From: an uncultured Bacteroidales bacterium
Lineage (GTDB): Bacteria > Bacteroidota > Bacteroidia > Bacteroidales > Paludibacteraceae
DNA: 64,000 nt
Assembly: GCA_947164985.1 (NCBI GenBank)
Contig: CAMUYI010000005.1
Span: 62,001 to 126,000, forward strand
Reading direction: 5' to 3'
Shown here piece after piece: positions 17,072 through 26,447 of this stretch (positions are counted from its first letter, which is position 1; each line of letters starts with the position of its first letter). The notes below the pieces were generated by a model, which was given only the letters and a program-made list of their open reading frames with translations, had not been told where the DNA came from and did no database searches. A program made the position numbers and the translations under genes.

Positions 17072-18070
17072 ATGGACATTTTAAATCAAATGATTGCGCG
17101 TGCGAAGGCAAATCCGCAGCGCATTGTGTTGCCGGAAGGCGATGAACCGCGTACGTTAGAGGCTGCGAACATTCTGTTGAAGGACAAGATTGCGCAGCTT
17201 ATTTTGATTGGTGACCCAGAGAAGATCAAAGGCATGGCCGCTGAGAAGGGTTATGAGTACATCAAAGAGGCGAAGATCGTGGATCCGATCAACGACCCGA
17301 AGATGCCGGAGTATGCGAACCTGCTGTTCGAGCTCCGTAAGGCCAAAGGTATGACAGAGGAAGAGGCGAAGAAGAAAGCGCAAGATCCGTTGTATCTGGG
17401 TTGCTTAATGATTAAGGCTGGCGATGCAGACGGTGAATTGGCAGGTGCACGCGGTACAACCGCAGACACTATTCGTCCGGCTTTCCAGATTTTGAAGACC
17501 AAACCGGGTTGCTCGATCGTGAGCGGTGCGTTCCTTATGTTCACGCCGGCTAAACACCTGGGCGAGAACGGATTCCTGCTGTTTGCAGACTGCGCGGTTA
17601 ACCCGAATCCGGATGCTAAACAGTTGGCAGAGATTGCTATCTCGACAGCTGAGACAGCGCGCGCTATTGCCGGCATCGAGCCACGCGTAGCGATGCTGAG
17701 TTTCTCGTCGAAGGGAAGCGCTAAGCACGAATTGGTTGACAAAGTACAAGAGGCGACCAAGTTGGCCAAAGAGATGGCTCCGGAATTGGCTTTGGACGGC
17801 GAGTTGCAGGCTGATGCAGCGCTTATCGAGAGCGTAGCGAAGACCAAGGCGCCGGGTAGCAGCGTAGCCGGAAAGGCAAACGTACTCGTGTTCCCAGATC
17901 TGCAGGCAGGTAACATTGGTTACAAACTGGTAGAGCGTTTCAGCGGTGCAGACGCAGTAGGACCGATCCTCCAAGGCATTGCCGCGCCGGTCAATGACCT
18001 CAGCCGCGGATGCAAAGTGCAAGACATCGTACAAATGGTAGTAATCACAGCAAATCAAGCAATCAAATAA
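17072..18070 (+). CDS. pta: phosphate acetyltransferase
   Basis: A 332-residue cytoplasmic enzyme exchanging acetyl-CoA and phosphate for acetyl phosphate, the length of the short Pta class. It shows RIVLPEGDEPRTLEAA at the N-terminus, GDADGELAGARGTTADTIRPAFQ, PKLAEIAISTAETAR-type helix, and the C-terminal VLVFPDLQAGNIGYKLVERFSGADAVGPILQG region (given in parts). It is followed after 1 nt by ackA, the standard acetate-producing, ATP-yielding pair. Confidence 0.97.
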   Translation: MDILNQMIARAKANPQRIVLPEGDEPRTLEAANILLKDKIAQLILIGDPEKIKGMAAEKGYEYIKEAKIVDPINDPKMPEYANLLFELRKAKGMTEEEAKKKAQDPLYLGCLMIKAGDADGELAGARGTTADTIRPAFQILKTKPGCSIVSGAFLMFTPAKHLGENGFLLFADCAVNPNPDAKQLAEIAISTAETARAIAGIEPRVAMLSFSSKGSAKHELVDKVQEATKLAKEMAPELALDGELQADAALIESVAKTKAPGSSVAGKANVLVFPDLQAGNIGYKLVERFSGADAVGPILQGIAAPVNDLSRGCKVQDIVQMVVITANQAIK

Positions 18071-18071
18071 T

Positions 18072-19262
18072 ATGAAAATCTTAGTTTTGAACTGCGGTAG
18101 TAGCAGTATTAAGTATAAGCTCTTTGAGATGGAGAGCAAGCAAGTGATGGCGCAAGGCGGAATCGAGAAGATCGGTTTGCCGGACTCGTTCTTGTTGGTT
18201 AAATTGCCGAACGGCGAGAAGGTGAAGTTCGAGAAATCGATGCCGGAACATACTGTAGGTATTGAGTTGATTCTAGAGAAACTGGTGGATCCGCAGATCG
18301 GTTGCATCAAGGATATCAAGGAGATCAATGCGGTAGGCCACCGCGTAGTCCATGGCGGCGAGAAATTCAATAAGTCGGTACTGATCACTCCGGAGGTAAA
18401 GGAGCAGATCATCCAGTGCGTTGAGTTGGCTCCGCTTCACAACCCTGCCAACCTGAAGGGTATCGATGCGATCGAGAAGATCCTGCCGGGTGTACCGCAA
18501 GTAGCTGTCTTCGACACCGCTTTCCATCAGACGATGCCGGATTACGCCTATATGTACGCGCTTCCTTATGAATTGTATGAAAAATATGCAATCCGTCGTT
18601 ACGGTTTCCACGGCACGAGTCACCGTTATGTAAGTGCGCGTGTTTGCGAGTTCTTAGGTGTTGATCCGAAAGGAAAGAAGATCGTGACTGCCCATATCGG
18701 CGGAGGCGGCAGTTGTACAGCTGTGATGGACGGTAAGAGCGTAGATACAAGTATGGGTCTGACGCCGGTAGAGGGTCTGGTAATGGGTACCCGTGCAGGC
18801 GACCTGGACCTCGGCGCAGCTACCTTCATCATGGATAAGGAGCACCTTGATACCGCAGCATTCAACAACCTGGTGAACAAGAAATCGGGTCTGTTGGGCG
18901 TGAGCGGTGTATCGAGCGACTGCCGTGATATCGAGGCTGCTATCAACGAAGGCAACAAGCGTGCAGACTTGGCACGTAAGATGTTTATCTACCGCGTGAA
19001 GAAATATATCGGTGCGTATGCTGCTGCGATGAACGGTCTTGACATCCTCGTATTCACAGCCGGTATCGGTGAAAACGATCCGTATATCCGCGCCGAAATC
19101 ATGAAGGGCTTGAGTTTCCTCGGTATCGAGTTGGATGAGGCCGCTAACAACGTACGCGGCGAAGAGCGTATCATCTCCAAGCCGGGTTCGAAAGTGACCG
19201 TTGTGCTCATTCCGACCGACGAGGAACTCATGATTGCAAGCGACACCGCTGCTCTGGTTTAA
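18072..19262 (+). CDS. ackA: acetate kinase
   Basis: A 396-residue cytoplasmic enzyme making ATP and acetate from acetyl phosphate. N-terminal MKILVLNCGSSSIKYKLFE is the first ASKHA phosphate-binding motif. GHRVVHGGEKF, FDTAFHQTMP, RYGFHGTSHRYV, HIGGGGSCTAV and FTAGIGENDPYIR cover the acetate/nucleotide site. Family length is normal. The gene starts 2 nt after pta and ends in a TAA followed by an 8-bp array. Confidence 0.98.
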   Translation: MKILVLNCGSSSIKYKLFEMESKQVMAQGGIEKIGLPDSFLLVKLPNGEKVKFEKSMPEHTVGIELILEKLVDPQIGCIKDIKEINAVGHRVVHGGEKFNKSVLITPEVKEQIIQCVELAPLHNPANLKGIDAIEKILPGVPQVAVFDTAFHQTMPDYAYMYALPYELYEKYAIRRYGFHGTSHRYVSARVCEFLGVDPKGKKIVTAHIGGGGSCTAVMDGKSVDTSMGLTPVEGLVMGTRAGDLDLGAATFIMDKEHLDTAAFNNLVNKKSGLLGVSGVSSDCRDIEAAINEGNKRADLARKMFIYRVKKYIGAYAAAMNGLDILVFTAGIGENDPYIRAEIMKGLSFLGIELDEAANNVRGEERIISKPGSKVTVVLIPTDEELMIASDTAALV

Positions 19263-19269
19263 TCCGTAA

Positions 19270-19301
19270 ACCAGTAGACCAATTAACCAGTAGACCAGTA
19301 A
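19270..19301 (+). repeat. 8-bp tandem array between ackA and the GH13 gene
   Basis: Four 8-bp units ACCAGTAG / ACCAATTA / ACCAGTAG / ACCAGTAA, beginning 8 nt after the ackA stop. The unit carries TAG or TAA in the coding direction. Confidence 0.8.
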
Positions 19302-19308
19302 AACACAC

Positions 19309-20952
19309 ATGAACAATAAAATCATTATTTACCAACTCTTCCCTCGTCTGTTTGGCAATTATAACGAGACACGTAAGCACAACGGGACGAAGGAAGAGAA
19401 TGGTTGTGGACGGTTCGTCGATATCAACGAGCGTGCACTTAGGTCCATCGTGGACTTAGGTGCAACGCATGTTTGGTACACCGGTGTCATACGTCATGCA
19501 ACCGCCCAATATAATCACCCTGCCATCACCAAAGGTCTGGCGGGTTCGCCCTATGCCATCACCGACTACTATGATGTCGATCCGGACCTGGCGAAGAACG
19601 AAGCCAAGCGCATGCAGGAGTTCGAGGCCTTGGTGGAACGCACCCATGCCGCCGGTCTAGACGTACTCATTGATTTCGTGCCAAACCATGTCAGCCGCGA
19701 GTACAAAAGCGTTTGCAAACCGGCCGGTGTAGAAGATCTGGGCGAGACCGATCATCCCGAGTGGGCATTCTCTCCGCTGAATAATTTCTATTATCTGCCG
19801 GGCGAGAAGTTCACATTGGACAAAGACCTGGCCGGCTACGAAGAGTATCCCGCGAAAGTCACAGGCAACGACTGTTTCACCAGCCATCCGGGACTCAACG
19901 ATTGGTATGAGACCGTCAAACTAAACTACGGTGTCTTCTACCAAGGAGGCCACGAGAAGCAGTTCAACCCGATACCCAGCACTTGGATCAAGATGCGTGA
20001 CATCTTGCTTTTCTGGGCCGGCAAAGGTATTGACGGCGTACGTGTGGATATGGCCGAGATGGTGCCTGTTGAGTTCTTCGCATGGGCTATCCCGCAGATA
20101 AAGAAAAGATACAAGAAATTCATCGTTATCGGTGAGTGTTACGATCCAAATCAATACGATGCGTACTTAGCAGCCGGTTTTGACTACCTCTACGACAAGG
20201 TCGGCATGTACGACTACCTGCGCGGCGTGACCAGCAAAGGATGGTCAGCAGAAGGCATCACACATCAATGGATGCAGCATGGGGACGAACGGATCAAACA
20301 CATGCTCTATTTTTTGGAGAACCACGACGAACAGCGTCTGGCAAGCGGATTCTTCTGCGGTGACGGACGTTGTGCAGAACCTGCCATGATCGTTGCAGCT
20401 ACCCTGAACCAATGCCCGCTGATGATTTATTCCGGTCAGGAATTAGGTGAACGAGGCATGGACTTGGAAGGCTTCTCCGGCATTGATGGCAGAACGTCCA
20501 TCTTCGATTATTGGGGAATCCGAAGCATACAAGCCTGGGCGAACAAAGGCAAGTTTGACGGAGGTAAATTGAACGATGAGCAGAAAGAGCTTCGCGATTT
20601 CTACCAGCGTCTGATGACTCTCGCGCGCGATAACAAGACCATTCAGAAAGGATTGATGTACGACCTCGAGTACGCGCAAGGCGAAGGGTTCAACAGACAG
20701 CAACATTTTGCCTTCCTGCGTCACTCGAAGGGTGAGACATTGCTGGTAGTGGTCAATTTCCATGATCGCGAGCAACATATCAAGGTGCGTTTCCCGAATG
20801 ATGCTTTCGTTTACCTGGATCTGGAAGGTAAGGCCAAAGCGACCGCGACCGATTTGTTGTACGGAGAGAAGATGCCTATTAACTTCACTCCGGACGCGAC
20901 TTTCGAGATCACGTTACAGGCTTGGAAAGGAGTAGTTTTGAAAATCAAATAA
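19309..20952 (+). CDS. cytoplasmic alpha-amylase, glycoside hydrolase family 13
   Basis: A 547-residue GH13 enzyme without a signal peptide. It has the TIM-barrel motifs DFVPNHVSRE (region I), GVRVDMAEM (catalytic nucleophile Asp), VIGECYD (acid/base Glu) and LENHDEQR (transition-state Asp). The C-terminal beta domain follows from about residue 450. It would cut intracellular alpha-1,4-glucan or maltodextrins. It lies just downstream of pta-ackA on the same strand and overlaps the long form of the next ORF. Exact substrate cannot be set from sequence. Confidence 0.92.
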   Translation: MNNKIIIYQLFPRLFGNYNETRKHNGTKEENGCGRFVDINERALRSIVDLGATHVWYTGVIRHATAQYNHPAITKGLAGSPYAITDYYDVDPDLAKNEAKRMQEFEALVERTHAAGLDVLIDFVPNHVSREYKSVCKPAGVEDLGETDHPEWAFSPLNNFYYLPGEKFTLDKDLAGYEEYPAKVTGNDCFTSHPGLNDWYETVKLNYGVFYQGGHEKQFNPIPSTWIKMRDILLFWAGKGIDGVRVDMAEMVPVEFFAWAIPQIKKRYKKFIVIGECYDPNQYDAYLAAGFDYLYDKVGMYDYLRGVTSKGWSAEGITHQWMQHGDERIKHMLYFLENHDEQRLASGFFCGDGRCAEPAMIVAATLNQCPLMIYSGQELGERGMDLEGFSGIDGRTSIFDYWGIRSIQAWANKGKFDGGKLNDEQKELRDFYQRLMTLARDNKTIQKGLMYDLEYAQGEGFNRQQHFAFLRHSKGETLLVVVNFHDREQHIKVRFPNDAFVYLDLEGKAKATATDLLYGEKMPINFTPDATFEITLQAWKGVVLKIK

Positions 20953-20981
20953 TTGAAGATTTGGAGCTCTTTAAAGACATA

Positions 20982-21920
20982 ATGCGTTTGGTAAGGTGGA
21001 GCAACTTGCTCTTCCTTGCCGCGCTGGTATGGTTGATGGAAAAATGGGTAGCAACACCGATATTGGTGAAAGCCGCTTTCGGTGAGCAGTTACCCGGCTA
21101 TATTCTCTGGCTCATCATCCTTGCGACCGTACTTATTGCGGCTGGCGGGTATGTGATCAATGATTATTTCGATGTTAAGATCGATCGTATCAACCGCCCG
21201 GACGAGGTGATTGTAACGCGTAGTATCAGCAAACCGGCAGCTATGCGGTTGAGTATGATCCTGAGCGGTATCGGTATCGCTTGCGGTATCGCAGTAGCGG
21301 TGCTCTTAAGAAGTCTGACGATCGGAATCCTGTTTGTGCTCATACCGGGTTTGTTGTGGTTCTATTCCAGCAGTTACAAGCGGTTGTTCATGGTAGGCAA
21401 CCTCATTATTGCTTTGTTGGCCGGTGTTACACCGATCGTGATAGCAATGACCAATGTAGCAGTACTGCAATTACGATACGAAACGATCCTACCCTATACG
21501 ACTTTGGTTCACGATATCTATGCCTGGTTAGGTGGTTTTGCATTGTTTGCTTTCCTGCTGACCTGGATACGGGAGATCATCAAAGACATGCAAGATCAGA
21601 TGGGAGACAGAGAGTTAGAATGCCACTCGATGCCGGTAGTATGGGGAGAAAAATGGACGAAAGTCTTTGTGACCGGCTTAATAGTGGTTACTTTAGCGAT
21701 CATCGGCCATCTCTGGTGGCATATACTGCCCTTCCCTACCACATGGACCAGCCTCAGCACACGGTATATTGCTTTGGGTATAGTAACGCCGCTACTTTGC
21801 ACAATATGGTTATTATGGTCTGCCAAGATCCCGAGCGATTATAAGGCATGCCAGCAAGTAGTGAAGTTCACTATGCTGATCGGGATGCTATACAGTATTT
21901 GTATTGTAAGGGGATTTTAG
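20982..21920 (+). CDS. UbiA-family prenyltransferase, possibly (S)-2,3-di-O-geranylgeranylglyceryl phosphate synthase-like
   Basis: About 312 residues with 8-9 TM segments. The two Asp-rich metal/pyrophosphate motifs are present: NDYFDVKIDRINRPDE (about residues 60-75) and DMQDQMGDRE (about 203-212). This pattern fits the UbiA branch that includes bacterial geranylgeranylglycerol-phosphate geranylgeranyltransferases, but menaquinone, heme or chlorophyll-type substrates cannot be excluded. Start chosen at ATG 20982; a TTG at 20922 would overlap the amylase gene. It converges with maf by 4 nt. Confidence 0.85.
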   Translation: MRLVRWSNLLFLAALVWLMEKWVATPILVKAAFGEQLPGYILWLIILATVLIAAGGYVINDYFDVKIDRINRPDEVIVTRSISKPAAMRLSMILSGIGIACGIAVAVLLRSLTIGILFVLIPGLLWFYSSSYKRLFMVGNLIIALLAGVTPIVIAMTNVAVLQLRYETILPYTTLVHDIYAWLGGFALFAFLLTWIREIIKDMQDQMGDRELECHSMPVVWGEKWTKVFVTGLIVVTLAIIGHLWWHILPFPTTWTSLSTRYIALGIVTPLLCTIWLLWSAKIPSDYKACQQVVKFTMLIGMLYSICIVRGF

Positions 21921-22501
21921 AAACCGCGTTTCTTCAGTTCCTGATAGACGAGATGAACGGGGAAACCCATGACATTGAAGTACGAACCCTTCATCTGCGT
22001 GCAGGCAATATATCCGATCCACTCCTGGACACCATAAGCACCGGCCTTATCGAAAGGTCGGTATTTTTGTATATAGTGGTGAATCTCTTCGTCGGAAAGA
22101 TCCGCAAAGGTGACATCCGTTTTATCGACGACCGTTGAGATCTCGAGATCTCGAGATGTCGAGATGTTAAGCGATGCGAACGTTACAGCCGTATAGACCT
22201 GGTGAGTTTTGCCGCTGAGGGCGCGGAGCATGGTGAAGGCATCGTTGGCGTCATGGGGTTTGCCGAGCATGTGTCCGTCAAGCCAAACGATGGTGTCGGC
22301 GGTAATGAGGAGCTGGTTAGGTTTCAGTTTCGTCTCGTACGCGCGCGCTTTCGCGCGAGATATATAATAAGGTATGTCACCTGCCTGCAATTCAGAAGGA
22401 TAGGTCTCGTCGGCATCGATATTGATAGCCGTAAACGGCAGGTCGAGACCTGCCATTAACTCGCGACGACGCGGACTTTGTGAACCAAGAATGATTTCCA
22501 T
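21917..22501 (-). CDS. maf: Maf-family nucleotide pyrophosphatase
   Basis: A 194-residue house-cleaning nucleoside triphosphate pyrophosphatase. It opens with MEIILGSQSPRRRELM, the phosphate-binding SxSPRR motif, and has ADTIVWLDGHMLGKPHD and KAGAYGVQEWIGYI near the C-terminus. An insertion of about 12 residues (NISTSRDLEIST) sits between VTFASL and VVDKTDVTF and is encoded by an 8-bp tandem array. The start overlaps the parC stop by 1 nt. Confidence 0.95.
   Translation of the reverse strand: MEIILGSQSPRRRELMAGLDLPFTAINIDADETYPSELQAGDIPYYISRAKARAYETKLKPNQLLITADTIVWLDGHMLGKPHDANDAFTMLRALSGKTHQVYTAVTFASLNISTSRDLEISTVVDKTDVTFADLSDEEIHHYIQKYRPFDKAGAYGVQEWIGYIACTQMKGSYFNVMGFPVHLVYQELKKRGF
22135..22166. 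repeat. 8-bp TCGAGATC/TCGAGATG tandem array inside maf
   Basis: Four 8-bp units built on the palindromic core TCTCGAGA. The same core recurs in the RNase R gene (58327-58350) and the glgP leader (58904-58927). Confidence 0.85.
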
Positions 22502-25119
22502 CAGAATAGATCAAGTTGGGTATCTTTGGGAGGTTCTATCGTCATCTTGACGCCATCGATATCGATTTCTTCAACACGCTCAGCCTCCGAGGTTTCTCCC
22601 GTTTCATCAGAAGGCACCTCCGGTTCAGGTTCGGGCTCCGGTTCAACAGGAGCAGGGGTTATATCTTCGATAGAAGCGACCTCGAGGGTTGTAACTCGTT
22701 TACCTTTGGCACGCGCGGACTTATCGTCGATGAACTCCTCCATGAGGATGTCAAGCGGTTCACGGTTCTCATCCTTGAAGAGTACACGGAAGGTGGCTTC
22801 TGCGCGATCGGAGAGCACCGCGATACGAGAGTCTTTGTCATCGCCCAAGAAGGATTGAAGTTTCGCTTGTGCGTCATCCAGTTTGAAACGTTTACCGTAG
22901 TAATATTTGAGTTCGCCATTCCATTGGATGAGACTCCAAATCTTACCTGGATCGAGTTTTTCGATACGCAAGATATTATCCTCGAAATGGGCAGTAGGAT
23001 CAAAGGAAGTGGTATAATAGGTTCCATCGGTCTGAATAACGAGGATACGATCTTCGTCAAAGAACTCTCCTAAGTACATACCGTGCTCGTCATAGTTAAC
23101 ACGGAGCACATCAGCATCGAACCATACCTTACGGCCTCCAAGAGTCGAATGGCCTTTCTTACTGAGGGTGATCGACTTGACGTCGAATTTCGTGAGCACG
23201 TTTCCGCGTGCGGTACGGGACTTAACCGCCAGTTCGGACAGATCCTTGAAGACCTCGAGTTTCTTGAGATGGAGAGCCGGTTTGAGGGTCACTTTGATCG
23301 TCTCCGCTTCGCCGTTGGGGTTCGCCGTAAAATACACCACTTTCGATCCGGGCTTACCTTGGGTGAGATCATACTCCTTATCACGCGTCACGCCGGTGAC
23401 GTTAAAGCGCTTCATGAAGTAAACACCCTTCTTTCCATCCCGATAAACGACGTTATAGACAGTGCGTTCGTCTCCGCGATGGAAGATAGCGATATGGAGG
23501 ATGTCAGTGCCGATGAATAGTTTCTCAGCCACCTTAACGACTTTGTATTTACCGTCTTTATGGAAGACGATGAGTTCGTCCATGTCAGAGCAGTTGAAGA
23601 GGAACTCATCTTTCTTGAGACCCGTTCCGACAAAGCCTTCGTCCCAATTGATATAGAGTTTCTCGTTGTTCTCAACCACGGCTTTGACATTGATCGCGCC
23701 GAAGTTACGCACCTCGGTACGACGCGGATAGGCCTCGCCGTATTTCTTTTTGAGCATCTCAAACCAAGCGATAGTGTAGTCGATCAGATGGTTGAGGTTC
23801 TTGATGCAGGCTTTGATCTTCTTCTCCAGATCCTTCATCAGTTCGTCCGCCTTCTTGGAGTCGAACTTGGTGATACGGATCATTCGAATCTCGAACAGTT
23901 TCTCGATGTCCTCCGGCCGTACCTCGCGAATGAGTTGCGGTTTGAACGGCGTCAGCGCCTCATCTACGAACTCTATGAGTTTCTCTTTGTTCGGTGCGTT
24001 CTCGTAACCCTCTTGCTTATAGATACGATTCTCAATGAAGATTTTTTCGAGCGAAGTATAGAAGTATTTCTCTTCGAGTTCGGCTTTCTCTATCTCAAGT
24101 TCCCATTTAAGAAGGGCTTTGGTGTTGTCGCACGAGAGTTTGAGCAGATTGCTAACCGAAGTAAAGATCGGTTTTTTGTCTTGCACTACACAGCAGTTGG
24201 GCGATATATTCACCTCGCAATCGGTGAAGGCATAGAGGGCATCGATCGCTTTATCGGAAGAGGAACCGGGCGCGAGTTGCACAACGATTCGTGCTGACTC
24301 AGCGGTGAAATCATCAACCTTACGGATCTTGATCTTGCCCTTTTGGTTTGCCTTGATGATGGTCTCGATGATCTTGGAGGTCGTCGTACCAAACGGTATC
24401 TCGGTGATGACGAGGGTCTTGTTGTCGTCGGTCTTGGTGATCCGCGCACGAATCTTAACCGATCCGCCTCGTTCTCCGTCGTTGTATTTGGTCACATCAA
24501 TGACACCACCCGTAGGGAAGTCGGGATAGAGCGCGAACTCTTCATTACGCAGATAAGCGAGCGAAGCGTCACATAGTTCATTGAAGTTATGCGGCAGGAT
24601 CTTCGAGTTAAGTCCGACGGCAATACCTTCTACGCCTTGCGCCAATAAAAGCGGGAACTTAACAGGCAGATGAATGGGTTCATTCTTACGTCCGTCATAG
24701 GACTTCATCCACTCAGTCGTCTTGGGGTTGAATACCGTTTCGAGGGCGAACTTGCTCAACCGTGCCTCGATATAACGGGGAGCAGCGGCGCCATCACCGG
24801 TAAGAATATTTCCCCAGTTACCTTGGCAATCAATAAGCAGATCTTTCTGACCCAGTTGAACGAGTGCATCGCCGATGGAAGCATCACCGTGAGGGTGATA
24901 CTGCATGGTCTGACCGACGATGTTCGCCACCTTGTTGAACTTACCGTCATCGACGCACTTCATGGCGTGCAATATACGGCGTTGCACAGGTTTCAAACCA
25001 TCCTCGATAGCCGGGACAGCACGTTCGAGTATCACATACGAAGCATAGTCCAGGAACCAGTCCTGGTACATGCCTGTCAAATGATACTTCACTGCATCAT
25101 TGAAACCGCCTTGAGCCAT
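22501..25119 (-). CDS. parC: DNA topoisomerase IV subunit A (GyrA/ParC family)
   Basis: An 872-residue type IIA topoisomerase A subunit. The N-terminal winged-helix domain carries the active tyrosine in AAAPRYIEARLSKFA (about residue 120). The tower and coiled-coil regions follow to about 480, then a divergent C-terminal domain (about 500-760). The acidic tail (about 800-860) ends in TQLDLF, an exact match to the beta-clamp-binding consensus QL(S/D)LF. It decatenates replicated chromosomes with ParE, which is not in this window. The Bacteroidales parC form is usually of this length. Confidence 0.93.
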   Translation of the reverse strand: MAQGGFNDAVKYHLTGMYQDWFLDYASYVILERAVPAIEDGLKPVQRRILHAMKCVDDGKFNKVANIVGQTMQYHPHGDASIGDALVQLGQKDLLIDCQGNWGNILTGDGAAAPRYIEARLSKFALETVFNPKTTEWMKSYDGRKNEPIHLPVKFPLLLAQGVEGIAVGLNSKILPHNFNELCDASLAYLRNEEFALYPDFPTGGVIDVTKYNDGERGGSVKIRARITKTDDNKTLVITEIPFGTTTSKIIETIIKANQKGKIKIRKVDDFTAESARIVVQLAPGSSSDKAIDALYAFTDCEVNISPNCCVVQDKKPIFTSVSNLLKLSCDNTKALLKWELEIEKAELEEKYFYTSLEKIFIENRIYKQEGYENAPNKEKLIEFVDEALTPFKPQLIREVRPEDIEKLFEIRMIRITKFDSKKADELMKDLEKKIKACIKNLNHLIDYTIAWFEMLKKKYGEAYPRRTEVRNFGAINVKAVVENNEKLYINWDEGFVGTGLKKDEFLFNCSDMDELIVFHKDGKYKVVKVAEKLFIGTDILHIAIFHRGDERTVYNVVYRDGKKGVYFMKRFNVTGVTRDKEYDLTQGKPGSKVVYFTANPNGEAETIKVTLKPALHLKKLEVFKDLSELAVKSRTARGNVLTKFDVKSITLSKKGHSTLGGRKVWFDADVLRVNYDEHGMYLGEFFDEDRILVIQTDGTYYTTSFDPTAHFEDNILRIEKLDPGKIWSLIQWNGELKYYYGKRFKLDDAQAKLQSFLGDDKDSRIAVLSDRAEATFRVLFKDENREPLDILMEEFIDDKSARAKGKRVTTLEVASIEDITPAPVEPEPEPEPEVPSDETGETSEAERVEEIDIDGVKMTIEPPKDTQLDLF

Positions 25120-25125
25120 TCGTTA

Positions 25126-25290
25126 TCAGCCTTTTCTGTTGATACAAATATAAACGATGATACCTGCTAACTCGAGAAGCATTGCTATGATTAACAATGC
25201 GTTATCAGCTACAGCCCATTTGTAAACCGCAAGGCAAATGAAACCCAAAAGAAGGAGGATTACTCCAAAATACTTCCTAACACTACTCAT
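25126..25290 (-). CDS. small two-TM membrane protein
   Basis: A 54-residue ORF (MSSVRKYFGVILLLLGFICL at the N-terminus, ending CINRKG). It has two hydrophobic helices (about 8-24 and 32-51) joined by a short loop, and positive residues at both ends place the termini in the cytoplasm. It lies 6 nt upstream of parC on the same strand and directly downstream of a strong promoter (25319-25326), so it is the first gene of the parC-maf transcript. No known family recognised; a small membrane protein gene at this spot seems worth comparing in relatives. Confidence 0.75.
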   Translation of the reverse strand: MSSVRKYFGVILLLLGFICLAVYKWAVADNALLIIAMLLELAGIIVYICINRKG

Positions 25291-25318
25291 TTTCTTAGTC
25301 CTTAATTAATTTGCGGTG

Positions 25319-25326
25319 CAAATTTA
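25319..25326 (-). promoter_or_regulatory. promoter -7 element for the small protein-parC-maf operon
   Basis: Minus strand TAAATTTG-CACCG preceded by CTTGCATATTCC, an A-run and GCAG, matching the tmRNA and tRNA-Arg promoters closely. Confidence 0.7.
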
Positions 25327-25373
25327 CTGCTTTTTTTTGGAATATGCAAGTTTTCTTGAATTTTTCTTCTTTT

Positions 25374-26447
25374 TTATCGCACAAAACGATAAATTCCGCC
25401 CGGAAGGGAGCGAATGAGTCCTTGAATCTCCAATTCCATAAGGTCTGAAGACACATCGCTATAGGGTCTTTCGGTCTCCATAACGATAAGGTTGATATGC
25501 AATCCTTCTTCGGCTTCCTGTAGTTTTTGAAGGATGGCTTGTTGAGTAAGCGGGAGATCATCCCGAAGTCCCACTAGTTCTGTTTGAAGAGCCTGAGGTT
25601 GCGCGGTTTTCGGCGTCCAATGCATAGCTGCAATAAGATCCGCGGCACAGGTGATAAGGGACGCTTTATGAGTGCGAATAAGAGTATTACATCCCATGGA
25701 CGATATATCAGTAGGACGTGCCGGGAAAGCGAACAGATCCCGATTATAATCATTCGCCATATGGGCGGTGATGAGACTTCCGCCACGCTCTTTGGATTCG
25801 ACGACGACTACGGCATCAGCCAAGCCGGCGACTATACGGTTACGCTGCACAAAAAGCGGTGCGAGGGGTTCCGTACCGGAAGGAAATTCGGTGAGCAAAC
25901 CGCCATGCTCCAGCGAAGCTACCGCTTCGGGGCGATGTTGGTAAGGATAGATACGGTCGAGACCGTGCGCCGGTACAATGATAGTAGGTACACCGTACTG
26001 GATAGCGGCTCTATGCGCCGCGATATCTATGCCGTACGCACCTCCGCTGACGATGGTGACTGCGTCCAGTTGTTCATGCAGTTCCCGCACGAGGGCTTCG
26101 GTTAGTTCCTTGCCTCGTTGAGTAGCCTGACGTGTACCGACGATCGAGACGATATGTCCATTAGAAGGATGGAGGTTACCTTTGCCGTATAGCAGAAGGG
26201 GTCTATCGGGACATTGGCGAAGGCGGTAGGGGTAATCTTCGTCCGCCAGCGTCCATACACGAATGCCATGCGCCATAATCCACTCCAGCTCTTTCTGCGC
26301 ACGATCCAAGCAAGCCTGTTGGTCCGGTTCATCAATAGTTTGCCAAGCCTCCTCCGCCGATCCGTACTGATCGAGGAGGGAAAGCGCTTTGCGCAAACGA
26401 TTGCGGTAAAGCAGACTTAACGCGATGTCGTAGAGAGGCGTTGCCAT
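25374..26447 (-). CDS. dprA: DNA-processing protein DprA
   Basis: A 357-residue protein that loads RecA on incoming single-stranded DNA in natural transformation. The Rossmann-like core is visible: NGHIVSIVGTRQATQRGKELT, IVSGGAYGIDIAAHRAAI, TIIVPAHGLDRIYPYQH, SKERGGSLITAHMANDYNRDLFAFPA (about 110-290). A C-terminal winged-helix follows (about 300-357). Start MATPLYDIALSLLYRNRL at 26447 is preferred to the much longer upstream ORF, whose extra residues are translated vanZ sequence in another frame. It overlaps the VanZ gene by 31 nt. Confidence 0.95.
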   Translation of the reverse strand: MATPLYDIALSLLYRNRLRKALSLLDQYGSAEEAWQTIDEPDQQACLDRAQKELEWIMAHGIRVWTLADEDYPYRLRQCPDRPLLLYGKGNLHPSNGHIVSIVGTRQATQRGKELTEALVRELHEQLDAVTIVSGGAYGIDIAAHRAAIQYGVPTIIVPAHGLDRIYPYQHRPEAVASLEHGGLLTEFPSGTEPLAPLFVQRNRIVAGLADAVVVVESKERGGSLITAHMANDYNRDLFAFPARPTDISSMGCNTLIRTHKASLITCAADLIAAMHWTPKTAQPQALQTELVGLRDDLPLTQQAILQKLQEAEEGLHINLIVMETERPYSDVSSDLMELEIQGLIRSLPGGIYRFVR

